From Anticarsia gemmatalis (taxonomy: Eukaryota > Arthropoda > Insecta > Lepidoptera > Erebidae): a DNA stretch of 64,000 nt. The notes below the pieces were generated by a model that did no database searches, was not told the DNA's origin, and saw nothing but the letters and a program-made list of their open reading frames with translations. Shown here in pieces: positions 23,901 to 36,656 of the stretch; the first letter of the stretch is position 1, and every line of letters begins with the position of its first letter. Made by a program: the position numbers and the translations under genes. The stretch spans positions 13,681,001 through 13,745,000 of the forward strand of contig NC_134776.1 in NCBI RefSeq assembly GCF_050436995.1, in the 5' to 3' direction.

Positions 23901-26900
23901 CTTTGTTATGTCCAGGAATAGAATTCACGCCACTTGATAGTAAAATGACGATTTCTTTAACACAGCGTACGCGATATCTCCAAAGTCCCATGATGACGTA
24001 ATAAGAACGTAGAAAATTGTATAGAATGCATCGGTACGCTATTTAAATAAAAGACCAAATACTCTTTTAAATAATTAACGCTATCGTGAAACTTACAAGT
24101 GTCCGTTCGCTTAGACTGCTAACGAACTATGTAACAAAGTAATGCTTTGAACTATGATCTTTGCCGGCGCTGGATTCATATCGAGGTTAAGTTAAATGGT
24201 AAACTATTTTAGGTAATATATTCTGGTTTAGACAGTTGAAATTCTAGCTGCATTTTTCAAGGCTGTGTGGATATTATTTAGAAAGGTAAGTTAATTCTGT
24301 AACAGTTGCATTGTTAGGTAAGAACGTAAGCTCTTCTCAGAATTAAAGAGAAGGTATGTTATTAGTCATTCACGCTAAGAGTGGGCTGATGATTGATAGA
24401 CATATTAAAACCCAAACAATGTCCGAAGCGAAAACCTACGCCGAGAACTATTGATAAGTCCAAAAGGCATAACCAATAAAAATGTTATGTGGCAATAAAA
24501 ACAACTCGCAGTGGTTATTGTGACTCACTAAAATTTATTCAGTTGTCATGTGTTACCAGCATGTTCCTATAAATTGAAACATCCATTTTGAACTCGTAGC
24601 AGTCGTAGCTCGTAGCACTAAACTCGTAGCGACAGATTTAAAGCTACGGAGCGCGAGAAATATAAGCCCAGATATGAATTGGCAGATTTAAAAATTGATT
24701 GACAGCGATTGAATCCTGTGTTACACCACGTGAACTCTAGAAATATTGTTCAGACATTTGGATATTCTTTTTAAAAGCGTAATACCAGGTTTGCTTTGAA
24801 TCTGGGATTTGTGTTTTTGCAAAGCTGCTGGATTAACTCTTAAAAATATTTTGTTTTTTATCTTAGTGTCGTAAGTCGGCTAAATAAAAGTTTCGTCCTT
24901 AAAGGTAGCTTTGTTTTAACAATTGTTCATTAATGTTCATACAAGTTCAACAGATACCATAGAAATTAAGAATATATCAAAGAAAAAAAAAGTATTTTGT
25001 GAATAAAATTACCTGCTGCTAACAATCTGCCGTAAGGTCAGAGAGACTTTAAATCGACGACCATAACCTATTTTTATAATACCAGCAACAAGAACAGTTA
25101 AATGAAAGTAAGAAATCTAAACCCACGTTCCTCACAACGACCATGAAACAGATAGAACGATTCAGACGCTATTTTCAGAAACTGCTTCTATTTTTTCTAG
25201 ATACAGTTTTTTATGTTTACAATGTAGTGCACTATAGACTGTTTCGAATAGAGATTATTGCCCCAGGTGCCAATTGTTTTCGGCCCCACCTCGAAAAAGG
25301 TTTGAAAGAATTTTAGTTCGTTCCGTTTTAGCGCTGCGATCACAGTTGTGAATCTTTTTTAAAGCAAAACGATTGTAAAGTGATCCTATGGTATGCAGAG
25401 AAGAAAGAATATAGGTAGTTATCTTTAGCGTAATTAAACTCGCCTCATTAGGTATTTCTTTGACAATTGATATTAGAATCACTGTTATTCAAAGTTGAGT
25501 TACTATTATAAACGACTCTTGTTTAGGCCTTCATAAAATGACACCCTATTCTCATGGAAGTAAGCAGTAACCAGAGAACGCCACGAACTAATATAATATC
25601 AAACAATTATTTTAGCTTCATCCACAGTCATAGTTCTATCATAATCTTATTACTCCATAAAGTCCAGGATTGGTAACTTCACCTAGTTTTTGAACTGACT
25701 CAAGTTTGGTATTCACTATTCATACTCATATTTATGCTCATGCTTACGAGGAAGCAGCATAAATAGTTTTATTAGAAATTTAATGTTTATTTTAATCTAT
25801 ACCTTTGACTCTGACCAGTTCATACTAATCCATGTAATTTCTTGAAATCTGCAAACATTTAGTTTAAAGGAATACACTACAGGTAATTAATTTTCTCGAA
25901 ATCCCTCCGCGTCCAAGTCTCGCTTTTGTTCCGTATAGGTGGTTAAAGTTTTCGTTCCGGATGTACGAATATTTGTATTTTACTTAGAGTATTTGCTTGT
26001 CGATAGGTAGGTAGGAAATAGAATTAATACAAACAAATATTTTGCATATTTTGAATACTGCTGACAATAGATCAGTGGATTGGTAAGGAGAACATCCTTT
26101 AAAAACTGACCAAGGAACTTTTAGGTGTTGCGATTCCAAATTGCGTAACCATGGCGCGTTTTAAAGATTGTATGCATGTATATGTACGTGTTCACCGCCT
26201 CTAGATTATTTCAATACCAATATTTTTTCATAACATTTAATGTTGATAGAAAGAAACGCACAAGATGTTCTCACGATATGATCTCTCATAGTTGAACAGA
26301 GCTAATGACGTTCAGCGTCGATTTCACCACCTATAAATAAATTAAACTTAGTTTGACAAATTAATTTCAAACATGTGCACTCACTTACTTAGCGGACTGT
26401 TTATCTGTAAGTGATGAAATCTAATAGACACTTAATATTATATTGGCGATACAACTTGGAGAAGTGGGCGGTAGGGATTGTAACCGTAACTCCTGCGTGC
26501 CAATGATTTTATCACTCTGTTATCACCGCGTAGAAGATTAAATATGACGACTATTATGTTCCGTGATGGCTCAGTTAACTGTCGAGCACAACGTCAGTGA
26601 CGATGACTGTATCCTTTGATCAACGTAACCGTCTGCGGGAACTGTCATTCATTCTCTGTATTTCATTCGGCATGGACGAAATTGCAATTTATCTCTTTGT
26701 TTTAAACGGGCTGGTACTACTTTTTTGTATTCGTTTACTTTTGCAATTTTTTGTCTTATCATTGTGATCTTAGAGTCAATTTAAGTAGCAGTGTAATTTT
26801 TATAGAGTATACTTACTTACATTTCATGCGGTTGGAGCCTATCCATTTACCATTGACACGCTTGACAACCTACCAACTTATCTAGACGTAGGTATGTGGA

Positions 26901-28700
26901 GATCGCAGCAAACCAACATCACCAATACCTGAAGTTTGCATATTGGACACTACTTCCGTTAAAATCAATGACCGCCTAAACACAAACGCACTCCTGAAAC
27001 AACTACTGTTGTCATTCCACGCCAAATAGGAAGGTATCCATAAAGTATGCTGTCCGTTGGAAATGCATTTAAATAATCCTCGTGAAATAATACGCAAAAT
27101 AATCAATTTCAACAAAACATCTTAGTACCTAGGTTGTAGATTTTTTCGATTCATGCTATTAGTTACGTTAGCGCAAGCAGAGGTTAAGTCGTTGACAAAC
27201 GGCCGAAGATTGTGCACCGAGGTCTTTTTCCGCTGACATATATGTTCAACTCGTCGCTAGTGGATAGTTAGTTCTCTGGATGTATAACTAAAATAAAGTT
27301 TGAAAATTATTATAACAGGTGGGACAACACTATTACCCACTGGTTGCAGCAGCAGTATTAATTCGACAAATTACAATAGCGAACATTTGAGTAGGCGACT
27401 GAAAACATACAAGGTTTGCTTCACTCCCCAAATAGACTCCAAATCACATATTCATAAAACAATAATGATACTGAGTATAAACCAAAATAATGACCTTGGA
27501 CAATAATTATTTCGTAAAATAAGTGGGCGTAGATTTACGAATTTTGATTTCAAAATAAATTTAGAATGCGCTATAAGCCTATACTCGTGCAACGCATTAC
27601 GTGGAAACCGATTTGAGCAAATTAGTAGGTATTCATTATATAATTACCATGCGGTTGGCACTTAAAATATTAAAACATACATCCGCTTGAAATATTTGAT
27701 GAAATGAATACCTCGCATATCTGCCTGCAGGAATTAATCCGATTCACGGTCCATTAAATTGATCAATATCAATGTCAAAGTCAGAAAGTCAAGGCCATGC
27801 ATTAATTAGTTAAAATACTAGTGAAACTGATTTCAACAGAGACGTATTATAAATTTAATGGATCACGGGATCAAGGGTGATAATGTTCATTAGCTTAATT
27901 TCCATCTATAACGCTGTCGGCAGACATTGTAGTACTATAATGTACCTATTTAGCAAATCGTGTTTAGATGAAACTTCTTATGTGCTCTTCCGGATAAGTG
28001 AGACCCAAGACGCCTTTTTGAACATTTAAGGCGTTTGACATGAAAAATAAAGAATCTAATTATTATTGATAGCTAAGATAGGGCAAGTTTTCCACTAGAT
28101 ACCTACCGTATCCTGAAGTTTTTAAGCGGACAGTTTCTATGGAATCAAATGAAATTAAGAGAATCTTTGGAGTTGGGTTTTTGCTTTCAATATTATGTCT
28201 GCTTATTTTCGGGACTCCCATCTTAATAAGTAGATAACATAAGTGCTACTAATTGATCACTTTGTAGGTAATTTTCTCGTAAGCAGTACGTTTTAATCAG
28301 ATTATTATGTTAATTATCTTTGAGCCATTATAACACGTTATAATTTTGGTGCTACTTAGGTGTTCAATGTCAATTAGCAGTTTAAAAAAAAATCAAATTT
28401 CATAGTATTGAGCTTTGTAGCTAAAAATAATCTTCTGCTACTGATTTATGGTGTTAATCGAGAAAAATAAAACGTTGTTGTTTTCTCAGAAAGAGAGGAA
28501 TAAAGTAAAAAGACATTTGTGTTAATATAGTGCTTGACGCATGTAACGGCACGAGTATCTTAAACCATTGAATGTACTCAAAGAGACCTAGGTTTTAAAT
28601 AAGAGAGCATATTTCATTGAACGCAAAAGGAAAATCCGTTACACGTGACATTCCATCATTCGTAGAATGCTATAAGAGTTTCCGTGTAAAGTTTTCCTAG
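20901..28700. other. No gene seen (7.8 kb)
   Basis: AT-rich sequence. A GC-rich knot at 21556-21586 (cagggccgccggccgtgccc) is followed by an ATTTGCAT octamer-like word. A segment at 22820-22880 has a B-box-like gttcgaatttgactccgg and may be a decayed SINE. A short run of CTCGTAG words lies at 24593-24640. No exon is supported. Confidence 0.45.
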
Positions 28701-28877
28701 ACTGCATTTTGTGGCGGTTGTCCCGCCGCACTTGAGACGCATCGCAATGCCACGTTTCTGTTGCGCTATTCGACACCGCTTTTGTACGCCGCGTATCGCT
28801 CCGTGTTGGACCATGTTCATAGTTTAAAATTCTTGCCGTATTCGGGACAGCTTTGTAGAGATGTGGTGTGCGGTTGA
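28701..28877 (+). other. GC-rich open frame of unknown nature
   Basis: A 58-codon open frame ending in TGA, preceded directly by an acceptor-like gttttcctag|ACT. The first 110 bp are much richer in G+C and CpG than the surroundings. Its translation is unlike any family I recognise, and no partner exon or poly(A) signal was identified. It may be a terminal exon, a non-coding RNA or part of a regulatory CpG patch. Confidence 0.2.
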
Positions 28878-31339
28878 TTTTTTGTATTGACTAATGTGAT
28901 TGGTTGGTTGTATGTTTTCTACGTAGTATAAATTGACCCGCAGTATTTTGACACGTATTTTTTTGAGATTTATGCTGCGCGTTTTGGGCCTTTGCTGCTT
29001 TCAGCGGCCTTTTAACAAAACATGTTTTAAGTCTTATTTAGATGCATTTCGTAACCACGTAGTTACAGAAAACGTTATATGCCTACCTGATAATTTACAG
29101 GTGACATAACAAGTACCGTCAAGTTAGAATAAAATAAAATTGTCCCGCAAAAATCCATTTATATTTGCTACAATATAATTTTTAAAGAAAAAAATATACA
29201 AAGCGAACAATTATGCCATTATATCGTTTCCGAAACATGAAATTTTATAATCGTTCGAGCTTTTCACTATGGTATTTTTCTGCGTATACATGAAAATGGT
29301 ATTTCTTTTCGATTGTGAGTACTTATTGTACTTTTGTAGCGTCGTGCGAAAACCGTCTTCAATGAACAGCAACAAGTACGCCGAGTATTTATGTGGGTAA
29401 AATACTAAATTGGCTTACGGTGAGGTTTTTTAATGCGTTCCGTTTGTTTACGGGTTTGAGTTCGTAGCAACTATTATAGAAGTGTATTTTATTACTTGTA
29501 GTTAAAAAATGTCAAGTTAAACAATCTAAATATACTGGTAAAGTTAGTTTGCAAGGTGTTTTAGTATTGAGTTCAATTTAACTTCCAACAAGAATCATCA
29601 TGTCAAGTTATAGCAAACGAATATGATTGCTACGAATGTCTACGAAATTTCTTGAGCAGTCAACAGAGCGGCTGTTTACAAAAAATGTTTTTGAACAATT
29701 CATAAATACAAACGGTGATCATTTCCTAGCAGACTAGTTCATTGCTCAGGAAAAGATTTAATATCCAATCCCGTGTGAACGCACCTTAGTGCTACGACTG
29801 CTACGCCTAGTTTAATCATATTTTATGAGCGATAAGTGCAGTGGGTGGCAGATTATTTCCTGGTGAAGCTACATACTAGGTCAATCGGAAACTAATTATT
29901 TGTGCGATTATTTTGTAAGTGGTTATAGAGTTTTAATATTAGGTTTACTAACTTATTTTATAGTTAATAGATAAAACACGGAGAATTTTTTATTGTATCT
30001 ACGTTGTCAAGTCATATCATACGTGCGTAACTTATTTCATAAAACAAAACTGTTACTGACTAAACATGATATATTGACGGCAGCGCATATGTCGCCCGTG
30101 ACACATTGAATTTTATTCGGAAATGACAAAACGAGGTTTTTAGCAGTGCCTATAAGCGGGCGACGTATTCTCTTAAATATTTACGAGTTGATATTGTGTC
30201 TGACTTATGCATTTTTAATAATATGTTCAAATATTCAAGAAGGGAAGTATTTGTTTTGCACGTCCTGTGAAAAGGCGAACATTATCCATCGTAGACTCAT
30301 CTATCTATTTGTTATGAACTACCATGCTCTAAGCGGTACTGATTGTTTGGCGATCGTGACAGAACTTTCTTTTTCAAATTCAAATTCAAATTTCCATGAC
30401 GACCGACCGACCGGTAGCATACTATTAAAAAAATTTAATGAAAATTAATTAACGGTTCTAGCATGCGTCAGGAGAGCAAGTCTCCGTTCAAGACCCGATA
30501 GCAGTTAGAATTCACTTTCGTTTTAAGAAATTTTACAATTGGTATGATTGAACTTAACTGACACTGAGTGTCTTTTAGGGTTTCCTCATTGCTCTCAATA
30601 AAACTTTGCACGATGGGTGCAAGAGTAACGAACTATTGTAGATACTTCATCAATAGAATTTCAAACATATCTTAATTTTAATTTGTTTTGGCAATTGATT
30701 TCTCAAAGGTAATCGGACTCCGGCATAGGGTTGTTTATTTAGCATATATTGCCTATACCTGTAGAAATACAAGCGTGAGGATATCGGAGTGTCTGTTTTG
30801 CGGATCAATGCGATATTGGGTCGCTCAGGCCGTGTACGACAACTGTTTGCACGTTCAGACATCTTCAGGCTCGGTACGTGACGCTGCCAATTTCGGAGTT
30901 TAGGCACATATGTATGTATATTCAACCTCCTTTTGTGGTAGCGATTTTTTAACTGTTTGCTAAGGTCAGATATGGAAATGGTTTGAGAGTTCTATATTTA
31001 GAAAACTGTTTCTTATTACGCAAGCTTAAAATTTTGGCCTCTACGAAAGATCATCATTTACACGCTTGTTATATTCAATTCATTTCTATATTAATATAGG
31101 TTTATTCTTAATGCAAGGAAAAACATTACCACTGTGAGACAAATATTTGGCAAGTACCGATTTAAAAACGAAGTCGTGTATCTTTTGTGTGTTTGCTTTT
31201 TACCGCCGCTGCTACATCTCAAGTAATGTAAATAAAAGTCGAACTAATTGTTTGGTTCGTATCTACAACTAGTAAATCACAAAATATATGTGATGCACGC
31301 GTCAGGAGCAAGATGCAAGGATCGCCAAATGAACACGCG
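28878..31339. other. No gene seen
   Basis: AT-rich sequence. A 100-codon frame at 30146-30448 has no recognisable domain. A TTCAAA-type repeat precedes GACCGACCGACCGG at about 30376-30414. A tRNA-like word (ccgttcaagacccg) at 30485-30498 may be a SINE scrap. Confidence 0.45.
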
Positions 31340-31433
31340 GGAAGCCCGAGAGGAACTCACACGTTTGCGGAGCATTCACGCTGCGCTCGTTAGTATGTGA
31401 TACCCCTAGTGTTTGGCTTAAGTTATAAAAAGC
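31340..31433 (+). repeat. Local repeat, copy A
   Basis: It contains cgtttgcggagcattcacgc, then ctcgttagtatgtgat and tttggcttaagttataa. The same order of words, with changes, is found at 31833-31943 and in part at 32060-32145. Confidence 0.55.
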
Positions 31434-31535
31434 AGCAGTAGAGTTATATTCTACGCTCCGTGCTATTGACAAGAGTGTTTGGATAACAAAGCAATAAATA
31501 TTAATAATTATATTAGTAATAAGAAATATTATAAT

Positions 31536-31612
31536 TTAAGCCATTACTGTCCCACTGTTGGGCAAGGGTCTCCTCCCGTAGTGAGAGAGGGGTCAGGCCT
31601 TGAGTCCAGTGA
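31536..31612 (-). mobile_element. 5'-truncated LINE 3' tail (minus strand)
   Basis: Read on the minus strand it ends cagtgggacagtaatggctt, matching the tails at 11616 and 63334. It contains ggagacccttgcccaacagt. It is about 75 bp long and heavily truncated. Confidence 0.75.
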
Positions 31613-31832
31613 GTGTTTGAATTAAATTAAGAAAATATTTTTTCTTAATACGCTAGGCGCGATACATTTTCTTATATTAAATTTGTCTTTTGCTGAGACT
31701 GGTAGGAAATCGCTATACATACGTGCTGTAAAATTTTGAATGTTATTTTAAACTTTGCTTTACTATATTTTTATGATCACTATATTATTATATCGCAAAA
31801 ATGTCTATAAAGATTGTTAATGCAATCGTATG

Positions 31833-31943
31833 AAATCCGAAAGAAACTTGCACATTCGCGGAGCATTCGCACCGAGCTCTTTTATATGTGACAGCAATAG
31901 TTGAGTTTGGCTTACGGTATAAGCGACAGCAAATTTTTGGTGA
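31833..31943 (+). repeat. Local repeat, copy B
   Basis: It contains acattcgcggagcattcgca, then ctcttttatatgtgac and gagtttggcttacggtataa. It is aligned in order with copies A and C. A 105-codon minus-strand frame overlaps it but has no recognisable domain. Confidence 0.55.
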
Positions 31944-32059
31944 TATCCTAAATATAATTTTAACTTTTGTTAAACACATCACAAAAGGCACGCATTTTTT
32001 GTCGTGCGCCAGGATTATTGTTTTGATACTAAGGGTATTCCATATTGGCGGCGAATTAG

Positions 32060-32145
32060 CGCCTCGCTCGCGCTCGCTAGTAAATATATGAGAGCATTCG
32101 TTCAATTTGGTTTACGGTGTATACGATCGGAGACATTTTATATAT
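32060..32145 (+). repeat. Local repeat, copy C (partial)
   Basis: It contains cgcctcgctcgcgctcgcta, gtaaatatatgagagc and tttggtttacggtgtatacg. It shares the later words of copies A and B but lacks most of the first block. Confidence 0.45.
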
Positions 32146-33535
32146 TTTAGGATATAATTTGGAACGAATTTACCTTCAACCGCTAATTCATCAAGGGTTT
32201 GTTTTGCGATATAAAAGGTATTTCTTAAAATTCCTCTAAAAAAAAACTCTTTTATCGAGGATAAAGTAACAAATCAAAGGCTTATTAAACAACACTGATA
32301 CCCACTTTGCTCGTTGACAAAGGAGTCCGCTAAGCTGATTATAAGGCCGTTAGAACACTGGTAATGTATTAGCGGTTAGTATTGTAATTACTGTACTAAA
32401 GGAGAGATACGAAGCGATGTTTGTAACAGCTGGACATTATTCTCTTTTTTAAGAATACGGAATGTCGTGGTTTTATTGTAAACCTAGTGGTGGTCACTGA
32501 AATTTTAACACGCTTTGTATAGATAGAATTACTTTTTCATGTAACTTAAAGTTGAGTGGTGTTTAAGATTTTTTGTTGCCTGCTTGGCATGTGTAGTAGC
32601 TAGTTCGAAGATTAAAAATAATAATGTTTTATTTTGTAGTCTTTCGCCTTACGATAAATTACGATTTTCACAGTCTGTTGAGTAAAGTCAGTGTATTTTT
32701 CGTATATTCATGGCCCGTTATCTCAAAAATTCCTAAAATTTGTTTTTTTTATATTATTTCTTAATTCTCTATCTAAATCAATTACTAAATCTAAATTTTT
32801 TCATCAATTTATTAAAGTTTTGCAGTCATTTCGTCAATTTCTGAGACAGCGAAGCACAGCCGCTCGACCACCCGCGCACGTAGACCCAAATCGTAAACAG
32901 GGACTACGGACCCAAATTAATTAAGTTTAGTTTAAAATTGTGACTGACACATGTCATATCTTCCATAACTGGTACCTACTTAGCACACAAATGTAGAATG
33001 TTTAGAGTTTTACAGTTTCTTTTAACAAAAGCGCGGCAAGGTCTAAAAAAAACCATCGCCATGCTTACAAGACGTGAAAATGTAAACTCTTTTTCTTTTT
33101 CAGACTAAACAAAGCTAGCTAGCAAGTATGCTTGGTTCAGCCGCAAAGAACACAAAACGCTAAGAAAACACCAAGGCGTCTTAACATTTTGTGATCTTTT
33201 ATTCGCGCCACGTGGATTTGAAACATTGCTCTGGGGGCAGATTTTTGGTACATTAGACTCGCGGCCCCGGTACGGGAATTTTGATATTAGTTAAAAAATT
33301 GTCCAAAAGTGTCTTTATCAAACATTTTGATTAGTAAGGATATTTTTATTTAATATGTAATTAATAGAGGTTTATTTAAAAAATATATTATACCGCGTGG
33401 GTATTTATTGGTCTAAAAACGAATTAAATCGATCGATTTTTTTCATTTTTTTTTTGAGAATTACTTCATGGCCTCTCAGAAAGGGATTTGGGGTGTCATT
33501 GGGGAAAAGGCGCAAGAAAGGTGGTAGTAGACACG
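32146..33535. other. No gene seen
   Basis: AT-rich sequence 5' to the CpG-rich patch. A strong acceptor-like tract (ctttttctttttcag) ends near 33104, but no exon can be defined after it. Confidence 0.45.
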
Positions 33536-34090
33536 TTGAAGAGAGGGCGCGGCGGTGGGTGCGGGGCGCGGCAGCATAGACCGAGCGCGAGCCGCTCCGC
33601 TCACTGTCGCACGACTCGGCTTTGTGTGAACACGCCTCAAGCCGAACTTAGTGCTCGCGAACTGGCGCGCTCGACGCGCCATGTAGTTTAACCCCAACAG
33701 TTAAAGAACAAGCTTCAAACTGTTTTCAACTATTACAAAAGTTGTTAAAAAATACTCCGGTGTCGGAACAGAGAGCCCGCAGCCAGAAACTTCGGGTGAG
33801 TACTTTTTTGACTATTCGGGGTCTAGGAGGCCCTCGCCGTCGGAGCGTGAACGTAGGGCGCGTAAAAGTTTGAACGCGGCTCGGTGTATAAGGCGGGCGC
33901 GGTGAGCTCGGCCCCGCAACAGGTAGCGCGATATCGAGCGAGATACGCTCACTTTTACTTTTCGTTTAAGCGCTCGTAATCCCGGGCCCGTCCTACACCC
34001 GCCATTTTATTTCAGCCCTGTCACCCTACTCTGCAGGATCCTCAGGCCCCGCCACGACAATCGTTTCACACCTCGCGGTGCTGCTAGCTT
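33536..34090 (+). promoter_or_regulatory. CpG-rich promoter candidate
   Basis: About 550 bp with many CpG and GCGC words (gcgcggcggtgggtgcgggg, actggcgcgctcgacgcgcc) in a window that is otherwise strongly AT-rich. A splice donor of good quality lies inside it. No clear TATA box or arthropod initiator can be assigned, so the start point is not fixed. The orientation is inferred from the donor on the plus strand. Confidence 0.5.
33600..33795 (+). other. Probable untranslated first exon
   Basis: The stretch ends ...gccagaaacttcgg|GTGAGTACTTTTTTG, a near-consensus splice donor at 33796. Upstream is CpG-rich. The only ATG in the last 120 bases (33680) is followed at once by TAG, so the exon would be 5' UTR. 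The 5' limit is a guess. A second, weaker donor (GCGCG|GTGAGC) lies at about 33901. The coding exons of this gene would lie outside the window to the right. Confidence 0.4.
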
Positions 34091-36556
34091 ATCCGTGCTA
34101 CGTGAATTAATACGGCTCACTCGCCGTTCTTGCAATTATTTTGTGTGGACTTTTAGATCTCATAGCCTTTTTAGAATAACGAAAGCCTGCCTATTCACTT
34201 AATTGACTGTGTAAACGACAAATTTTAAGTATTTATATATTGTTAATTATCATGCTAAAAAAGGAATCATTACAGTGGGATTAAATATGTTTTTAAATGC
34301 AAGGAAATCATGTTTTTTGGTTAATTTTTACGTAACATTTTTGGTTCTAGGCCCAAAAAATATTTTTTTGTGTATAATATATTATTTTAATATTAAAACC
34401 CTTTATATCAGCATTTATGGCGACTTTTTGTAAACATTTATTATTTCCTATTATTAGACGTGCGCATTCTACTATAAATAGACGACCCCATCATTTTCGG
34501 TGGGTGTCGGAGAACGATACTAGGGCATTATATTGAACAAATGTGGCAAAAGGTGCACGTTCGTAACTGCTCTTATTTTACAAATGGAATGAGCAGATTT
34601 TAGCTGTCGAATAAAATATTTTCACTTTAAAGTCGCAAGAAGTTGTTGAGGATTCACATGGGAATGTAAATTAATATAAAAATGTGCATCGTAACACGAT
34701 CTCGATTTAATAAAACGCTTCATCATATTAATTGCCAATATGTGGGACATTTTATTTACTTCTTTGAATTACGTCAACTAGCCGACGGCTTTGACACGCC
34801 GTAAAGCAATATGCCACGGTCTCGCATTTTACTCCCACAAATGCCCACAAAAGAATAACAGGTGACGGTTTGAAAAACAGATTTCCCTCATAAAAATGAA
34901 AAGATATATGATTGAAATAAAAATAAATTATAATTTAGCGGTCCAAATTCATGGTGTTTCGAATATATAGTGTAGCAATTACGGGAGGGTTATTTATCGC
35001 AACGTTAAGTCTGTCTAAGCGCTAAATTAGAATTTAATTCCAAACGGATGCTTTATAAAGTCAACGAATACGTACCGACGGGATTAGTTGTAGTTGGGCT
35101 TTTCACTAGCTACGGATGAAATAAGCACCTGCTCATTTCGGCGCAAAGATATTAAATACCAGTTTTTTTAACATGCGCTGGAATTTTGAAAGAAGTTATA
35201 AAATGGAAAAAATTATACATAAATTAATAAGACTATCGTTCTCTCTTCTATCTGTCGAAAGTAAACCTCGATACTTTGACTGTTAGATATTTATTGAGCA
35301 GAAACAGCACTGAGCAGCCCAACTCAGATTTTAACTGTAGTCCTTTGATGGACGGTTTCTCGAACTTTACTCTATTTGCCTAAGATATAAATGATTTTGT
35401 TAATTATTATTACAGTTATTTATCGCCGCGCAAGTAACATAGGCATCTAAGATTGCTTAAGGATTTGGTCGAATTGAAAATTTTCTATCGTAATGGAAAA
35501 ACGTTTTATATCAACACCGAAAGTACTTTGTCGCGGTGCACAAAATCTCTAGCTGAGGCTAAAAGCTTTTTTTATCTTATTCGCCGGACTATGAGAGCCG
35601 CCGCCTAAGGTAGGCGGCCAGAGACATAATTAAGCTGGATTTATAGTCGACTCCGAACAGTCTCTCGCTCAGCGGGAGCGACCATACAATCGATTTACAT
35701 AAACGCTTCGCAACCGTGGTCACCCTTCTCGGTGAACTTTATATTTCTACGCGAACTTAAAGCGTAGTTTCTGAAAAAAAAAAACTTATAACAAACAATT
35801 TATTTTTGCAAGTACGGTCTGTATTTCCAGATTGCATTTATATTTTGTAAATCACCAGTGAGTACTTCATGCTACGATTTTAATAAATGGCACAGCCAAA
35901 ACGGGATTGCTTTACAGAAGCGCCGCCGGACCGCCACTTTACTCTCATTAAGTGTTTGGTCACATGTGTTTTTATTTTATTCAATTATGATACGCATTGA
36001 GTTTTTTACGATAAAATCGGGTTAATGGTTAATTAATATCGTAGCCCTTTGTGAGAGCAATACTTTAGCGTAGACCGCGTAGTTAAATTGATACTCCATT
36101 ACTGTCGATATTATTGAATGGGAGTTTAAAAATATCATGAAGCAAAGTTTAAAGTTTGGTATATGTTGTTGGAAGGCAATCGCTGGTACAAAATTTGGCG
36201 TTTCACGGTAACTTAAATACACTATTACGGGACATAGTTATCGTCGCTCGTTTAAAGTTGCAGGGGCACGGCTCGCTTCGCTCCACCCGCCCAGCGCGTT
36301 TATGTCGAACCTTTGTACTCTCAAGTCGACGATCGTATTAGAACCGATTACATGCAAATACACATTTTTACATACATAAATCTCTTGATATTGATGAACA
36401 TGGAGACTTGAAGATTTATATACTGTTGTTTTGTGTTTCGACATGATGTTTTTTTTTAAACTTTAGATTTTTGAGATTTAGCGCTTGAGTGTTTGTTTTG
36501 GAATTTGATTTTATCGAAGTTTTAACAATTTGGCGACAAAAAAGGCTACTTAACGG
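34091..36556. other. No gene seen; possible first intron
   Basis: AT-rich sequence after the promoter candidate. A small hairpin, GCCGCCTAAGGTAGGCGGC, lies at about 35601-35619, and a short GC-rich stretch at 36262-36300. No exon found. Confidence 0.45.
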
Positions 36557-36656
36557 TTTAAAAGAATGGCCAGCTAGATCTTTGATTTCAGCTCTTCCTA
36601 ACTGACGGATAATTTACAGATTGTAATTTTGACTATCATAAGTGTTAATAAAAGTG
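36557..36656 (+). repeat. Diverged retroelement 3' tail
   Basis: It contains ttaaaagaatggcc, tcagctcttcct, and gactatcataagtgttaata. These blocks occur in the same order in the better copy at 39872-40034. It has no AT-rich terminal repeat left. Confidence 0.55.

Noticed and set aside
31788..32105. 105-codon minus-strand frame
   Set aside because: It overlaps two copies of a local nucleotide repeat, and the plus strand is open as well; no domain is visible.
33084..33120. Strong acceptor-like tract ctttttctttttcag
   Set aside because: No open frame or donor consistent with an exon follows, and such tracts are common in AT-rich introns.
33397..33697. Overlapping frames of 60-73 codons on both strands in the CpG-rich patch
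   Set aside because: Arg/Ala/Gly-rich translations on both strands are expected from GC-rich DNA; the splice donor suggests untranslated exon instead.
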